This document shows positions 1-7,107 of a stretch of 13,680 nucleotides of DNA, piece by piece. This DNA comes from JADGGM01 sp035277485 (GTDB lineage: Bacteria; Gemmatimonadota; Gemmatimonadetes; Gemmatimonadales; Gemmatimonadaceae). The stretch lies in contig DATEKK010000129.1 of assembly GCA_035277485.1 (NCBI GenBank), positions 1 to 13,680 on the forward strand, read 5' to 3'. Under the pieces are notes generated by a model that was given only the letters and a program-made list of their open reading frames with translations, was not told where the DNA came from and did not search any database. Position 1 is the stretch's first letter; each line of letters starts with the position of its first letter. The translations under genes and the position numbers were made by a program.

Positions 1-3000
1 ACGTCCTGCGTCATCACGACGTGCATGCGGTCGAGCACCGTGCGCAGGCGCGCCGAGAGCTCGTCGTGCACGGCGACGTCTGCCGCGGTGGGCGCGAAAT
101 CGGGGTCGCCCGCCACATCGCCGGCGCCCGAGCCCACCGAGCCGGCGAGGAACAGTAGCCGCAGATACAATCGCATGGGAGCCCGATACGTTTTCTGGTC
201 GTTCTCCTGGAGCACCGGCTGCAGCAGCTCGTTCTCGACACCGTCGAGCTTGTCCGAGAGCGTCTTGGCGTCGGCGAACACGGACTTGAACGACGAGTCG
301 TGCCCGTACATCTCGCGCAGATCCTCGATCTGCTTGCGCACTTTCTCGATCGCATTGATCGCGTCCGCGGTCGAATCGATTTCCTGATACACGCTGTACG
401 CGAGCGCGCTCTGCGCCTGCGCGTCGGCCTCGCTCCCGCCCGAGTGCGGATCCTTGAGCACGGTGAGCGGCTGCGTGAGCTGCTGGCCGCCCGCATCCAG
501 CTCCACCGTGTACGTCCCGGGTGCCACCAGTGGGCCTAACACAGGGTTCTCGATGCCGTAGTGATAGATGCGGCGCGTGAGCTTCCCGATGAACCGCTTG
601 TCGCTCCAGATCTGCGGATAGCCCTTGGGCGTGGTGCGCAGCGCCACCGTGTGCGTGCGGTCGTAACGCAGATCCCACCACGTCCGGTTGATGCCGGCCG
701 CACCCGGCACGGTGAGCTTGCGCACCACCGCGTTCTGCGCGTTGCGAATCGTGACGTGCACCGAGTCTTTCGTGCTGTCTTTCAGGTAGTAATCGATCAC
801 CGCACCATACGGCGGATTGCGGCCCGCCGAGATGTCGTCGGGGTCGCCTTTGATGCGGTTGGACCCGCGGAACCGATATGCCTGCCGTGGCGCGAACAGA
901 TAGGCGGACCTGGACGCGAGCGTGGCATCGATACCGCGCAGCGGCGACACGTCATCGAGAATCCAGAAGCCGCGTCCTTTGGTCGAGATCACGAGATCGT
1001 CGAAGTGCTCCTGCACCACGATCCAGGTGACCGGCGCGTGCGGCAGATTGGATTGCAACGGGAACCAGTGCGCGCCATCGTCGAGCGTCACGTACAAGCC
1101 GTTCTCGGTGCCGGCGTAGAGCATGCCCTTGCGCTTCGGGTCTTCGCGCACGATGCCGACGTAGCTGAACACGCTCTTCGGAATGCCGGCGCTGATCAAG
1201 CGCCACGTGTGGCCGTAATCGGTAGTCTCGTAGATGAACGGGTCGCGGTTGTTCTCCTGGTGCGCGTCGACCGAGATGTACGCGCGCCCCGCGTCGTAGC
1301 GCGACGGCTCCACGTTGTCGATCGTGCCGCCCTTGGGGAACTCGGCCGACGTGGGTGTGACGTCCGTCCAATGCGCGCCCGCGTCGCGCGTCACGTGCAC
1401 CTTGCCGTCGTTGGACCCGGTCCAGATGAGTCCGCGCGTCACCGGCGATTCGGCGATCGCGAACAGCGTGCAGCAGTACTCGACGCCCAGGTTGTCGTCC
1501 GTTAGGCCGCCCGAGCTGTGCATGTGGGCCGAGTCGTCGGTCGTCAGGTCCGGGCTGATCACGGTCCACGTTTTGCCGCCGTCGGTGGTGCGGTGCACGT
1601 ACTGGCTACCCACGTACACCGTGTTGTGGTCGAACGGCGAGAGCGCCAACGGCTGCGTCCAGTTCCAGCGGTACTTGGCGCTGTCGGCGGGCGAATCGAG
1701 CGCGCGGTCGGGCCACGGGTCGACCGAGAACGACTGCTTGGAGCGCAGGTCGAACTTCTCGAGACCACCCTCGTAGCAACCGCCCCACACGATGGTCGTG
1801 TCCACCGGATCGGGATACGAGAAACCCGATTCGCATCCCGCCGTGGTCTGCCAGAGCGCCGAGGGAATGCTGAAGCCCTGGCTGTTGCTCGGGCCGCGCA
1901 CCGCGGTGTAGTCCTGCTCGTTGCCGTAGACGTTGTACGGGATCTCGTTGTCCACGGCCACGTGGTACATCTGGGCGATGGGCAACACCACGCGGTGCCA
2001 CTGGCGTCCGTGGGTGGTGGTGATCTGCACGCCGCCGTCGTCGCCGATCATCATGCGGTCGGCGTTGGTCGGATCCGCCCACATGTCGTGCGTGTCGCCG
2101 CCCCACGGCATGACTTCGGCCGTCTCGCCGCCGTCGAGCGAGCGCATGAGGAAGTTGGACGGGAAGTAGACTTCGTTAGGCGTCGCGGGCGACACCATGA
2201 TGCGCGTGTAGTAGTGCGGGCGCTCGGCGAGGAGATGACTGTACGAGACGACGTGCCAGGTGGCGCCGCCGTCGTCGGAGCGCCAGAGCGCGCCCTTCCC
2301 TTCCCAGCCCGTTTCGATGAGCGCGTACCAGCGGCTGGGGTCGTTGGGCGCGATGGCCACGGCCACTTTGCCTAACGGACCTTTGGGCAGCCCGTTCGTG
2401 GCGCGCTTCCAGGTGGTGCCGCCGTCGTGCGAGATGTAGACGCCGCTACCGGACCCGCCCGAGAACTTGCCCCACGTGTGGATCACGAACGACCACATGC
2501 CGGCCACGAGGATGCGCGGATTCTCGGGATCCATCGCGAGATCCGACGCGCCCGTCGAGTCGTTCACGAACAACACCTTGTCCCACGTTTTGCCGCCGTC
2601 GGTGCTGCGATAGACGCCGCGATCGGGTTGCGCGCCGTAGCCCTGGCCCTCGGCCGCGACGAATACCGTGTTCGGGTTCTGCGGATCGATCACGATGCGC
2701 GAGATGCGCCCGGACTTCTCGAGTCCCATGTGCGTCCACGTCGCACCGCCGTCGGTCGACTTGTACACGCCATCGCCGATCGAAACGTTACTGCGAATGA
2801 AGCTTTCGCCGGTGCCCGCCCAGATGATCTGATGATCAGATGATGCGATGGCGATGGCGCCGATCGACTGCGCGGGCATAGAGTCGAACACCGGGCGCCA
2901 GTGGATGCCGGCGTCCACCGATTTCCAGATGCCGCCCGACGCGGCGCCCGCGTAGTAGACGTTGAGGTTGCCCGGCTCGCCCACCACCGAGGCGACGCGA

Positions 3001-3182
3001 TTTCCCTGCGGCCCGATGTAGCGGAACTTGAGGCCATCGATGCCGACGCCCTGGACTGTGGCGGCGTGCGCACCCGACTCGGGCGATTCGTCGTCATCTT
3101 GCGCGGCGGCGCGCGACGAGAGCAGCACGAGCGCGGCACAGGCGCCCGCGAGAGCGAACACGCGGTACGTGACTCGGAGCAT
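1..3182 (-). CDS. Secreted Asp-box (sortilin/VPS10-like) beta-propeller protein, 3' end cut by window
   Basis: The frame starts at the ATG at 3182 and stays open for 1060 codons to the left edge, so the C-terminus is missing. The first 25 or so residues form a signal peptide (hydrophobic VFALAGACAALVLL, then an Ala-rich site near RAAAQ), so the product is exported. At least eight Asp-box motifs follow (STDGGATW, STDGGKTW, SHDGGTTW, SDDGGATW, TTDGGKTW, TTDYGHTW and weaker ones), often after DPxNP turns. This is the pattern of BNR/sortilin propellers, often annotated as 'glycosyl hydrolase' without proof of activity. After the propeller come a beta-rich segment and, toward the edge, a helical charged segment (around IEKVRKQIEDL) that may be a coiled coil. 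Family members usually exceed 1000 residues, so little is probably missing. The gene lies 127 bases downstream of the sigma-factor gene. No strong Shine-Dalgarno is visible before the start. Substrate or ligand is unknown; I see no enzymatic active site. Confidence 0.87.
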   Translation of the reverse strand, partial: MLRVTYRVFALAGACAALVLLSSRAAAQDDDESPESGAHAATVQGVGIDGLKFRYIGPQGNRVASVVGEPGNLNVYYAGAASGGIWKSVDAGIHWRPVFDSMPAQSIGAIAIASSDHQIIWAGTGESFIRSNVSIGDGVYKSTDGGATWTHMGLEKSGRISRIVIDPQNPNTVFVAAEGQGYGAQPDRGVYRSTDGGKTWDKVLFVNDSTGASDLAMDPENPRILVAGMWSFVIHTWGKFSGGSGSGVYISHDGGTTWKRATNGLPKGPLGKVAVAIAPNDPSRWYALIETGWEGKGALWRSDDGGATWHVVSYSHLLAERPHYYTRIMVSPATPNEVYFPSNFLMRSLDGGETAEVMPWGGDTHDMWADPTNADRMMIGDDGGVQITTTHGRQWHRVVLPIAQMYHVAVDNEIPYNVYGNEQDYTAVRGPSNSQGFSIPSALWQTTAGCESGFSYPDPVDTTIVWGGCYEGGLEKFDLRSKQSFSVDPWPDRALDSPADSAKYRWNWTQPLALSPFDHNTVYVGSQYVHRTTDGGKTWTVISPDLTTDDSAHMHSSGGLTDDNLGVEYCCTLFAIAESPVTRGLIWTGSNDGKVHVTRDAGAHWTDVTPTSAEFPKGGTIDNVEPSRYDAGRAYISVDAHQENNRDPFIYETTDYGHTWRLISAGIPKSVFSYVGIVREDPKRKGMLYAGTENGLYVTLDDGAHWFPLQSNLPHAPVTWIVVQEHFDDLVISTKGRGFWILDDVSPLRGIDATLASRSAYLFAPRQAYRFRGSNRIKGDPDDISAGRNPPYGAVIDYYLKDSTKDSVHVTIRNAQNAVVRKLTVPGAAGINRTWWDLRYDRTHTVALRTTPKGYPQIWSDKRFIGKLTRRIYHYGIENPVLGPLVAPGTYTVELDAGGQQLTQPLTVLKDPHSGGSEADAQAQSALAYSVYQEIDSTADAINAIEKVRKQIEDLREMYGHDSSFKSVFADAKTLSDKLDGVENELLQPVLQENDQKTYRAPMRLYLRLLFLAGSVGSGAGDVAGDPDFAPTAADVAVHDELSARLRTVLDRMHVVMTQD

Positions 3183-3227
3183 GTGAGAAGTGAGCCAGTT
3201 GGAGTGGTACGGCGTCCGTGGATCGGT

Positions 3228-3240
3228 GGATACGATATCC
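3228..3240. promoter_or_regulatory. Small perfect hairpin/operator-like inverted repeat upstream of the propeller gene
   Basis: GGATA-CGA-TATCC is a perfect 5-bp inverted repeat lying 46 bases before the start codon of the minus-strand propeller gene. On the minus strand a TTGCGT element lies 16 bases before TATCGT, which is inside this repeat. That is a weak resemblance to a sigma-70 -35/-10 pair, so the repeat could overlap a promoter. There is no T-run after it, so it is not a convincing terminator for the sigma-factor gene. This reading is tentative. Confidence 0.25.
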
Positions 3241-3309
3241 CCGGGACGACGGGACGCAACTGGACCGCGTCTACGGTTCAGATTCCGCTGGCGAGGGAAT
3301 GGGAAAGCG

Positions 3310-4167
3310 TCAGCCCAAAAAGGACTCCAACGCCCGGGCGCGCGACACGTGGCGCAGGCGCGACAGCGCCTTCTCCTTGATCTGCCGCACGCGCTCGCGC
3401 GTGATGCCTAACAGCGAGCCGATCTGCTCCAGCGTCATCGGCTCCTCGCCGTCCAGCCCGAAATACAACCGCAGAATCTTCGCCTCGCGCTCCTTGAGCG
3501 ACGACAGCGATTCCTCGATCGCTTCCGTGAGCGCCTTCTCGAAGGTCTGCTCGTCGGGCGTCGGATTCAGGTTGTCGGGGAGATAATCGAGGAGTTTGTT
3601 GTCTTCGCCCGGCGTAAGCGGCGCGTCCAGCGAGAGGTGGGTCTGCGAGATCGAGATCGTCTTCGCGACCTCCTCCTCGCTGATATCCATCTCCTCCGCG
3701 ATCTCCTCGTGCGTGGGCTCGCGGCCCAATTCCTGGAGCAGCGCGTTGGCGCGCTTGCCGATGCGGTGCAGCGTGCCCGCGCGATTGAGCGGCACGCGTA
3801 CGATGCGCGACTGCTCCGCCAACGCCTGCAGAATCGCCTGTCGGATCCACCACACCGCGTACGAGATGAATTTGATGCCCTTCGTCTCGTCGAACTTGTG
3901 TGCCGCGCGAATGAGACCGAGGTTGCCCTCGTTGATCAAGTCGGCCAGGGCCACGCCCTGGTTCTGATACTTTTTCGCGACCGACACCACGAAGCGCAGG
4001 TTGGACCGCACCAGCTTGTCGAGCGCGTCACCGTCTCCCTGGCGAATCCGCTGTGCTAACCGAACTTCCTCATCGCGATCGATGAGCGGATACGCGCTGA
4101 TGTCGCGCAGGTACTGATCGAGCGACCCTTCGTCGAAGGACGCCTTCTTGTTGCCGGTTACGGCCAT
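3310..4167 (-). CDS. RNA polymerase sigma-70 factor, RpoD/SigA-type without region 1.1
   Basis: The product is 285 residues and directs RNA polymerase to -35/-10 promoters. Region 1.2 (SLDQYLRDISAYPLI, about 15-29) comes first. Region 2 follows at about 50-125, with the core-binding and -10 segment (NLRFVVSVAKKY, DLINEGNLGLIRA, FDETKGIKFISYAVWWIRQAI). Region 3 spans about 130-205 (VPLNRAGTLHRIGK, EEIAEEM). Region 4 spans about 220-285, with a helix-turn-helix at MTLEQIGSLLGITRERVRQIKEKAL. The acidic region 1.1 of proteobacterial RpoD is absent. This compact form is the usual primary sigma in some phyla (for example Bacteroidota), so it may be the housekeeping factor or a group 2 paralogue. 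I cannot decide without the rest of the genome. The ATG at 4167 is chosen because AGGAG lies 11 bases upstream. The frame stays open back to 4206, but those extra residues are unlike the family. It lies 85 bases after lepB. Confidence 0.95.
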   Translation of the reverse strand: MAVTGNKKASFDEGSLDQYLRDISAYPLIDRDEEVRLAQRIRQGDGDALDKLVRSNLRFVVSVAKKYQNQGVALADLINEGNLGLIRAAHKFDETKGIKFISYAVWWIRQAILQALAEQSRIVRVPLNRAGTLHRIGKRANALLQELGREPTHEEIAEEMDISEEEVAKTISISQTHLSLDAPLTPGEDNKLLDYLPDNLNPTPDEQTFEKALTEAIEESLSSLKEREAKILRLYFGLDGEEPMTLEQIGSLLGITRERVRQIKEKALSRLRHVSRARALESFLG

Positions 4168-4178
4168 ACGGACGACAG

Positions 4179-4183
4179 CTCCT
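4179..4183 (-). promoter_or_regulatory. Ribosome binding site of the sigma-factor gene
   Basis: AGGAG on the minus strand lies 11 bases before the ATG at 4167. It supports that start over the in-frame upstream one at 4206. Confidence 0.6.
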
Positions 4184-4220
4184 GCGGGCGAACAACGCAG
4201 CCACACGTGGCGGCTCGTTC

Positions 4221-4236
4221 CGGGATGTGGGTCCCG
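4221..4236. other. Short hairpin between lepB and the sigma-factor gene
   Basis: CGGGA-TGTGGG-TCCCG is a 5-bp stem with a 6-base loop in the 85-base gap between the lepB stop and the sigma-factor start. No T-run follows on the minus strand, so it is weak evidence for termination. It could instead be a processing or attenuation element. No clear -35/-10 pair was seen in this gap. Confidence 0.2.
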
Positions 4237-4252
4237 ATGGGCCGGTGGTGCC

Positions 4253-5032
4253 TCAGTGGATTATCGTTCCGAGCCGGTGCCACCGAATGTCGGTGAGCCA
4301 CGGATATGAGTGCTTGTCGTCGTGCGCGTAGCTGTAGTACACGAACATCGGGCGACCAATCAAGAGCGACTTGGGCACGAATCCCCAGTACCGGCTGTCC
4401 GACGAAATGTCGCGATTGTCGCCGAGCACGAAGTAGCTGTTGGGGGGGACGATCAGCGGACCCCACGTGTTACGAGAGGGATGATATCCCGCGCTCGCTT
4501 CGGCGCGCTTGACCAAAAAATTGCGCTGCCAATCAAAATCGGCGAAGGACTGATCCGAGTCGGGCTGCACGTGGACGACGTAGTTCTCATGCATCGCGAC
4601 GCCGTTCACGAACACCGTGTCGTCGCGCATTTCCACCGTGTCGCCCGGCAAGCCGATGAGACGCTTCACGTACGGCGTCACGCGGTCCTTGGGAAAATGA
4701 AAGACAATCACCTCGCCGCGACGCGGTTCGCGGAACGCCGGCATGCGCAGATGCGTGAACGGAATCTCCGCTCCGTACACCGCCTTGTTCACCAAGAGGA
4801 AATCGCCGACCAGCAGCGTGTTCTCCATGCTCGCCGATGGAATCTTGAACGCTTCCATGACGAAGGTGCGCGCCAACATGAACAGCGCCACCGCGATGAT
4901 CACGGTGCGCGCATAGTCGGCGAACGCGCTCCAGCGCCACGTGGTCCGGTTCATCGCGCGGAGTACTTCCGCGCGGTGCTCGTCGGTGACGGACCTGAGA
5001 GTGGGAATGGCGACGGGAGCGCGGTCGGTCAT
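4253..5032 (-). CDS. lepB: Signal peptidase I
   Basis: The product is 259 residues. It is the membrane serine protease that removes signal peptides from exported proteins on the outer face of the cytoplasmic membrane. One membrane helix is seen at about 40-58 (YARTVIIAVALFMLARTF), with a roughly 40-residue cytoplasmic N-terminus. Box B reads IPSASMENTLLVGD, with catalytic Ser68. The Ser-Met-x-Pro-Thr of many relatives is Ser-Met-Glu-Asn-Thr here. Box D gives the general base Lys123 in YVKRLIGLPGD. Box E is GDNRDISSDSRYWGFVP. All catalytic elements are therefore present. The ATG at 5032 gives a normal family N-terminus, although no strong Shine-Dalgarno precedes it. It lies 66 bases after the aldehyde dehydrogenase and 85 bases before the sigma factor in the same direction, so co-transcription is possible. 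Confidence 0.95.
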   Translation of the reverse strand: MTDRAPVAIPTLRSVTDEHRAEVLRAMNRTTWRWSAFADYARTVIIAVALFMLARTFVMEAFKIPSASMENTLLVGDFLLVNKAVYGAEIPFTHLRMPAFREPRRGEVIVFHFPKDRVTPYVKRLIGLPGDTVEMRDDTVFVNGVAMHENYVVHVQPDSDQSFADFDWQRNFLVKRAEASAGYHPSRNTWGPLIVPPNSYFVLGDNRDISSDSRYWGFVPKSLLIGRPMFVYYSYAHDDKHSYPWLTDIRWHRLGTIIH

Positions 5033-5098
5033 CTGCTACGACGAATGGAGGGCTGACTCAATGATAGACAGCGACGTAGAAGAGCGGCAAGGGGAGCG

Positions 5099-6589
5099 CT
5101 ACGCATTGCCCGTGTCGATTTGCGCGCGCTGCAGTTTGCCCGAGAAATCGACGTACCCCACCTTGGTCTCCGAATAGAACTCGTACACTTCCCAGCCCCC
5201 CTCGCGGTGCCCATTGCCCGTCTGCTTCACACCGCCGAACGGCAGGTGCGCCTCGGCGCCAATGGTTGGAGCATTGATGTACGTGATACCGTTGTCCAGC
5301 TCGTTCAACGCGCGGAACGCGAGCGACACGTCGCTCGTATAGACCGACGACGAGAGCCCGTACTTCACGTCGTTGTTCACCATGAACGCATCGTCGGGCG
5401 TCCGCACGCGGACCACAGAGAGGAGCGGACCAAAAATCTCCTCTTGCTCGAGACGCGAGCCCGGTTTGACTCCGGTGAAAATCGTGGGCTCGAAAAAGTG
5501 CCCGCGCTCGAGACCATTGACCGACGCGCGCTTTCCGCCGCAGCGAAGCTCCGCACCCTCCGTTCGCCCAACTGACACGTACCGCTCCACCTTTTCGACC
5601 GCGCTCTGATTGATGAGCGGTCCGACGTCCGTGCCCTCTTTGCGCCCGTCGCCCAACCGGAGCGCGCGCACACGCTGCTCGAGCATGGAGACGAACGTGT
5701 CGTGAATCCCATCCTGCAAGATGAGACGGCTCGTCGCCGTACAGCGTTGCCCGGTGGTCCCGAACGCGCCCCACAACACGCCCTCGAGCGCCAGATCCAG
5801 GTCCGCATCGTCGAGCACGATCATCGCGTTCTTGCCACCCATCTCGAGCGAGAGACGCTTGTGCATGCGGCCGCAAATCTCGCCAACAATGCGACCCGTC
5901 TCGGTCGAGCCGGTGAACGAGATGATCGGCACGTCCGGATGCTGGACCAACGCGGCCCCCGCATCCTCGCCGCGTCCATGCACGAGCTGAATCACCTCGG
6001 GCGGCAGGCCGGCCTCGAGCAGCAGCTCCACGAGCACCGTGACCGTATGCGGCACATCCTCGGCGGGCTTGATCACTACGGCGTTTCCGCAGAGGAGCGC
6101 CGGGAACATCTTCCACGTGGGAATTGCCATCGGGAAGTTGAACGGCGTTACGAGACCGGCGATGCCGATCGGCCGCCTAAAACTCATCGCCCACTTGTTG
6201 CGCAGCTCACTCGGCACCGTGTGGCCGAAGAGGCGCCGGCCTTCGGACGCTGCGTAGTATGCGGTGTCGATGCCTTCTTGCACATCGCCGCGCGTCTCGC
6301 TGAGCGGCTTGCCCATCTCGCGTGTCATGAGGGACGCGATGTCGTCTTTGCGTGCGCTCATGAGATCGCCCACGCGGCGCAACACGTCGCCGCGTCCGGG
6401 TGCCGGCGTGCGTCGCCAGATCTCGAATCCTTTCTTGGCCGACGCCACCGCGCGATTGACGTCGTCGGGACTCGAAAGCGGGAACGTGCCGATCACGTCC
6501 TTCGTGTCGGCCGGGTTGATGTTCTCGAAGGTGGCGCCGGTGCAGCCGTCCACCCAGCGTCCGGCAATGAAGTTCTGAAAGGTCATCAT
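5099..6589 (-). CDS. NAD(P)-dependent aldehyde dehydrogenase (ALDH superfamily)
   Basis: The product is 496 residues, a typical length for this family, and oxidises an aldehyde to a carboxylic acid with NAD(P)+. The oxyanion Asn151 is in PFNFP, the cofactor-binding Lys174 in VIKPAED, and GSTETG lies at 227-232 in the Rossmann fold. The general base Glu249 is in LEMGGKNAM, the catalytic nucleophile Cys283 in GQRCTA, and EEIFGPLL lies near the C-terminal catalytic domain. The overall style resembles alpha-ketoglutaric-semialdehyde and ALDH7-type enzymes (compare Bacillus YcbD), but the substrate cannot be read from the sequence. Two ATG codons are adjacent (6589 and 6586), and I chose the first. 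The frame is open far upstream to 7072, but that stretch is the antiframe of the neighbouring membrane-protein gene. It starts 29 bases after that gene, so an operon with it and the response regulator is likely. Confidence 0.94.
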   Translation of the reverse strand: MMTFQNFIAGRWVDGCTGATFENINPADTKDVIGTFPLSSPDDVNRAVASAKKGFEIWRRTPAPGRGDVLRRVGDLMSARKDDIASLMTREMGKPLSETRGDVQEGIDTAYYAASEGRRLFGHTVPSELRNKWAMSFRRPIGIAGLVTPFNFPMAIPTWKMFPALLCGNAVVIKPAEDVPHTVTVLVELLLEAGLPPEVIQLVHGRGEDAGAALVQHPDVPIISFTGSTETGRIVGEICGRMHKRLSLEMGGKNAMIVLDDADLDLALEGVLWGAFGTTGQRCTATSRLILQDGIHDTFVSMLEQRVRALRLGDGRKEGTDVGPLINQSAVEKVERYVSVGRTEGAELRCGGKRASVNGLERGHFFEPTIFTGVKPGSRLEQEEIFGPLLSVVRVRTPDDAFMVNNDVKYGLSSSVYTSDVSLAFRALNELDNGITYINAPTIGAEAHLPFGGVKQTGNGHREGGWEVYEFYSETKVGYVDFSGKLQRAQIDTGNA

Positions 6590-6618
6590 GATACGACGAG
6601 TGGGTTGCGGTTCATGAC

Positions 6619-7083
6619 TTACCCGCACATCCAGACCGCCGGATGCGCGGTGTCGGGTTTGGCGTAGCCGATGCGCGGCAACACCTGCTGCGCGGCGAGC
6701 AGCGCGCCCCAGAGAATGAGGAGCAACGATAGAATGTGACCGCTCGCCGATCGATGACGCCACGTCCAGATGGCACTCCATCCGCCGGCGACGATGACGA
6801 CGATCGAGGCAGCGAGATAGCCGAACAGACCCATCCCACACTTGGTGGAGTAGGGCCAGAACATGATCGCCACGCCTAACGCAATGGCGAGCAGCAACCG
6901 CGCCATCACGCCGAGCGTGGATGTCGTGCGTGTCGCGGGCGCCGGCGCGCCGGCCGGCGGCGTCGCCTTGGCCGGCTTGCCGCCCTTCCCTTTCTGCTTC
7001 TGCTCGGGCAGCAGCGCGTCGTCGGACAGCGACTCGAGCTGCTGGTCGATCTTGCGCAGCTCCTTGTCCCAATCCGTGCTCAT
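6619..7083 (-). CDS. Three-helix inner-membrane protein of unknown function
   Basis: The product is 154 residues and I do not recognise the family. Residues 1-30 are charged and probably helical (WDKELRKIDQQLESL). Residues 31-56 are a Lys/Pro/Ala-rich linker. Three hydrophobic segments follow at about 58-78, 84-107 and 115-135, and the tail has two late aromatic/Cys residues (VWMCG). The layout suggests a cytoplasmic N-terminal arm tethered to a small membrane domain. A good Shine-Dalgarno (GGAGGG) lies 4 bases before the ATG. It sits 24 bases after the sigma-54 response regulator and 29 bases before the aldehyde dehydrogenase. It could be part of a unit under that regulator, but the sequence does not prove this. 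Confidence 0.82.
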   Translation of the reverse strand: MSTDWDKELRKIDQQLESLSDDALLPEQKQKGKGGKPAKATPPAGAPAPATRTTSTLGVMARLLLAIALGVAIMFWPYSTKCGMGLFGYLAASIVVIVAGGWSAIWTWRHRSASGHILSLLLILWGALLAAQQVLPRIGYAKPDTAHPAVWMCG

Positions 7084-7087
7084 CGCA

Positions 7088-7093
7088 CCCTCC
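7088..7093 (-). promoter_or_regulatory. Ribosome binding site of the three-helix membrane protein gene
   Basis: GGAGGG on the minus strand lies 4 bases before the ATG at 7083. It is the strongest Shine-Dalgarno I see in the window and fixes this start. Confidence 0.65.
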
Positions 7094-7107
7094 GCGTCCT
7101 GGGATCG

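Noticed and set aside
561..2375. Long open frames on the plus strand opposite the propeller gene
   Set aside because: They are Arg/Val/His-rich antisense frames of high-GC coding DNA. The minus strand here gives a continuous signal peptide and Asp-box protein.
4168..4206. Earlier in-frame start of the sigma factor
   Set aside because: It would add 13 atypical residues and would place the AGGAG inside the gene. The ATG at 4167 fits the family start.
6590..7072. N-terminal extension of the aldehyde dehydrogenase to 657 residues
   Set aside because: The added part is the antiframe of the three-helix membrane protein, which has its own strong ribosome binding site. The ALDH family begins at the MMTFQNF start.
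6590..7107. Sigma-54 (-24/-12) promoters near the regulator's downstream genes
   Set aside because: I looked by eye for TGGCAC-N5-TTGC on both strands. The nearest string, TGGCAC at 8475, lacks the GC of the -12 element, and the gaps before the downstream genes are only 24 and 29 bases.
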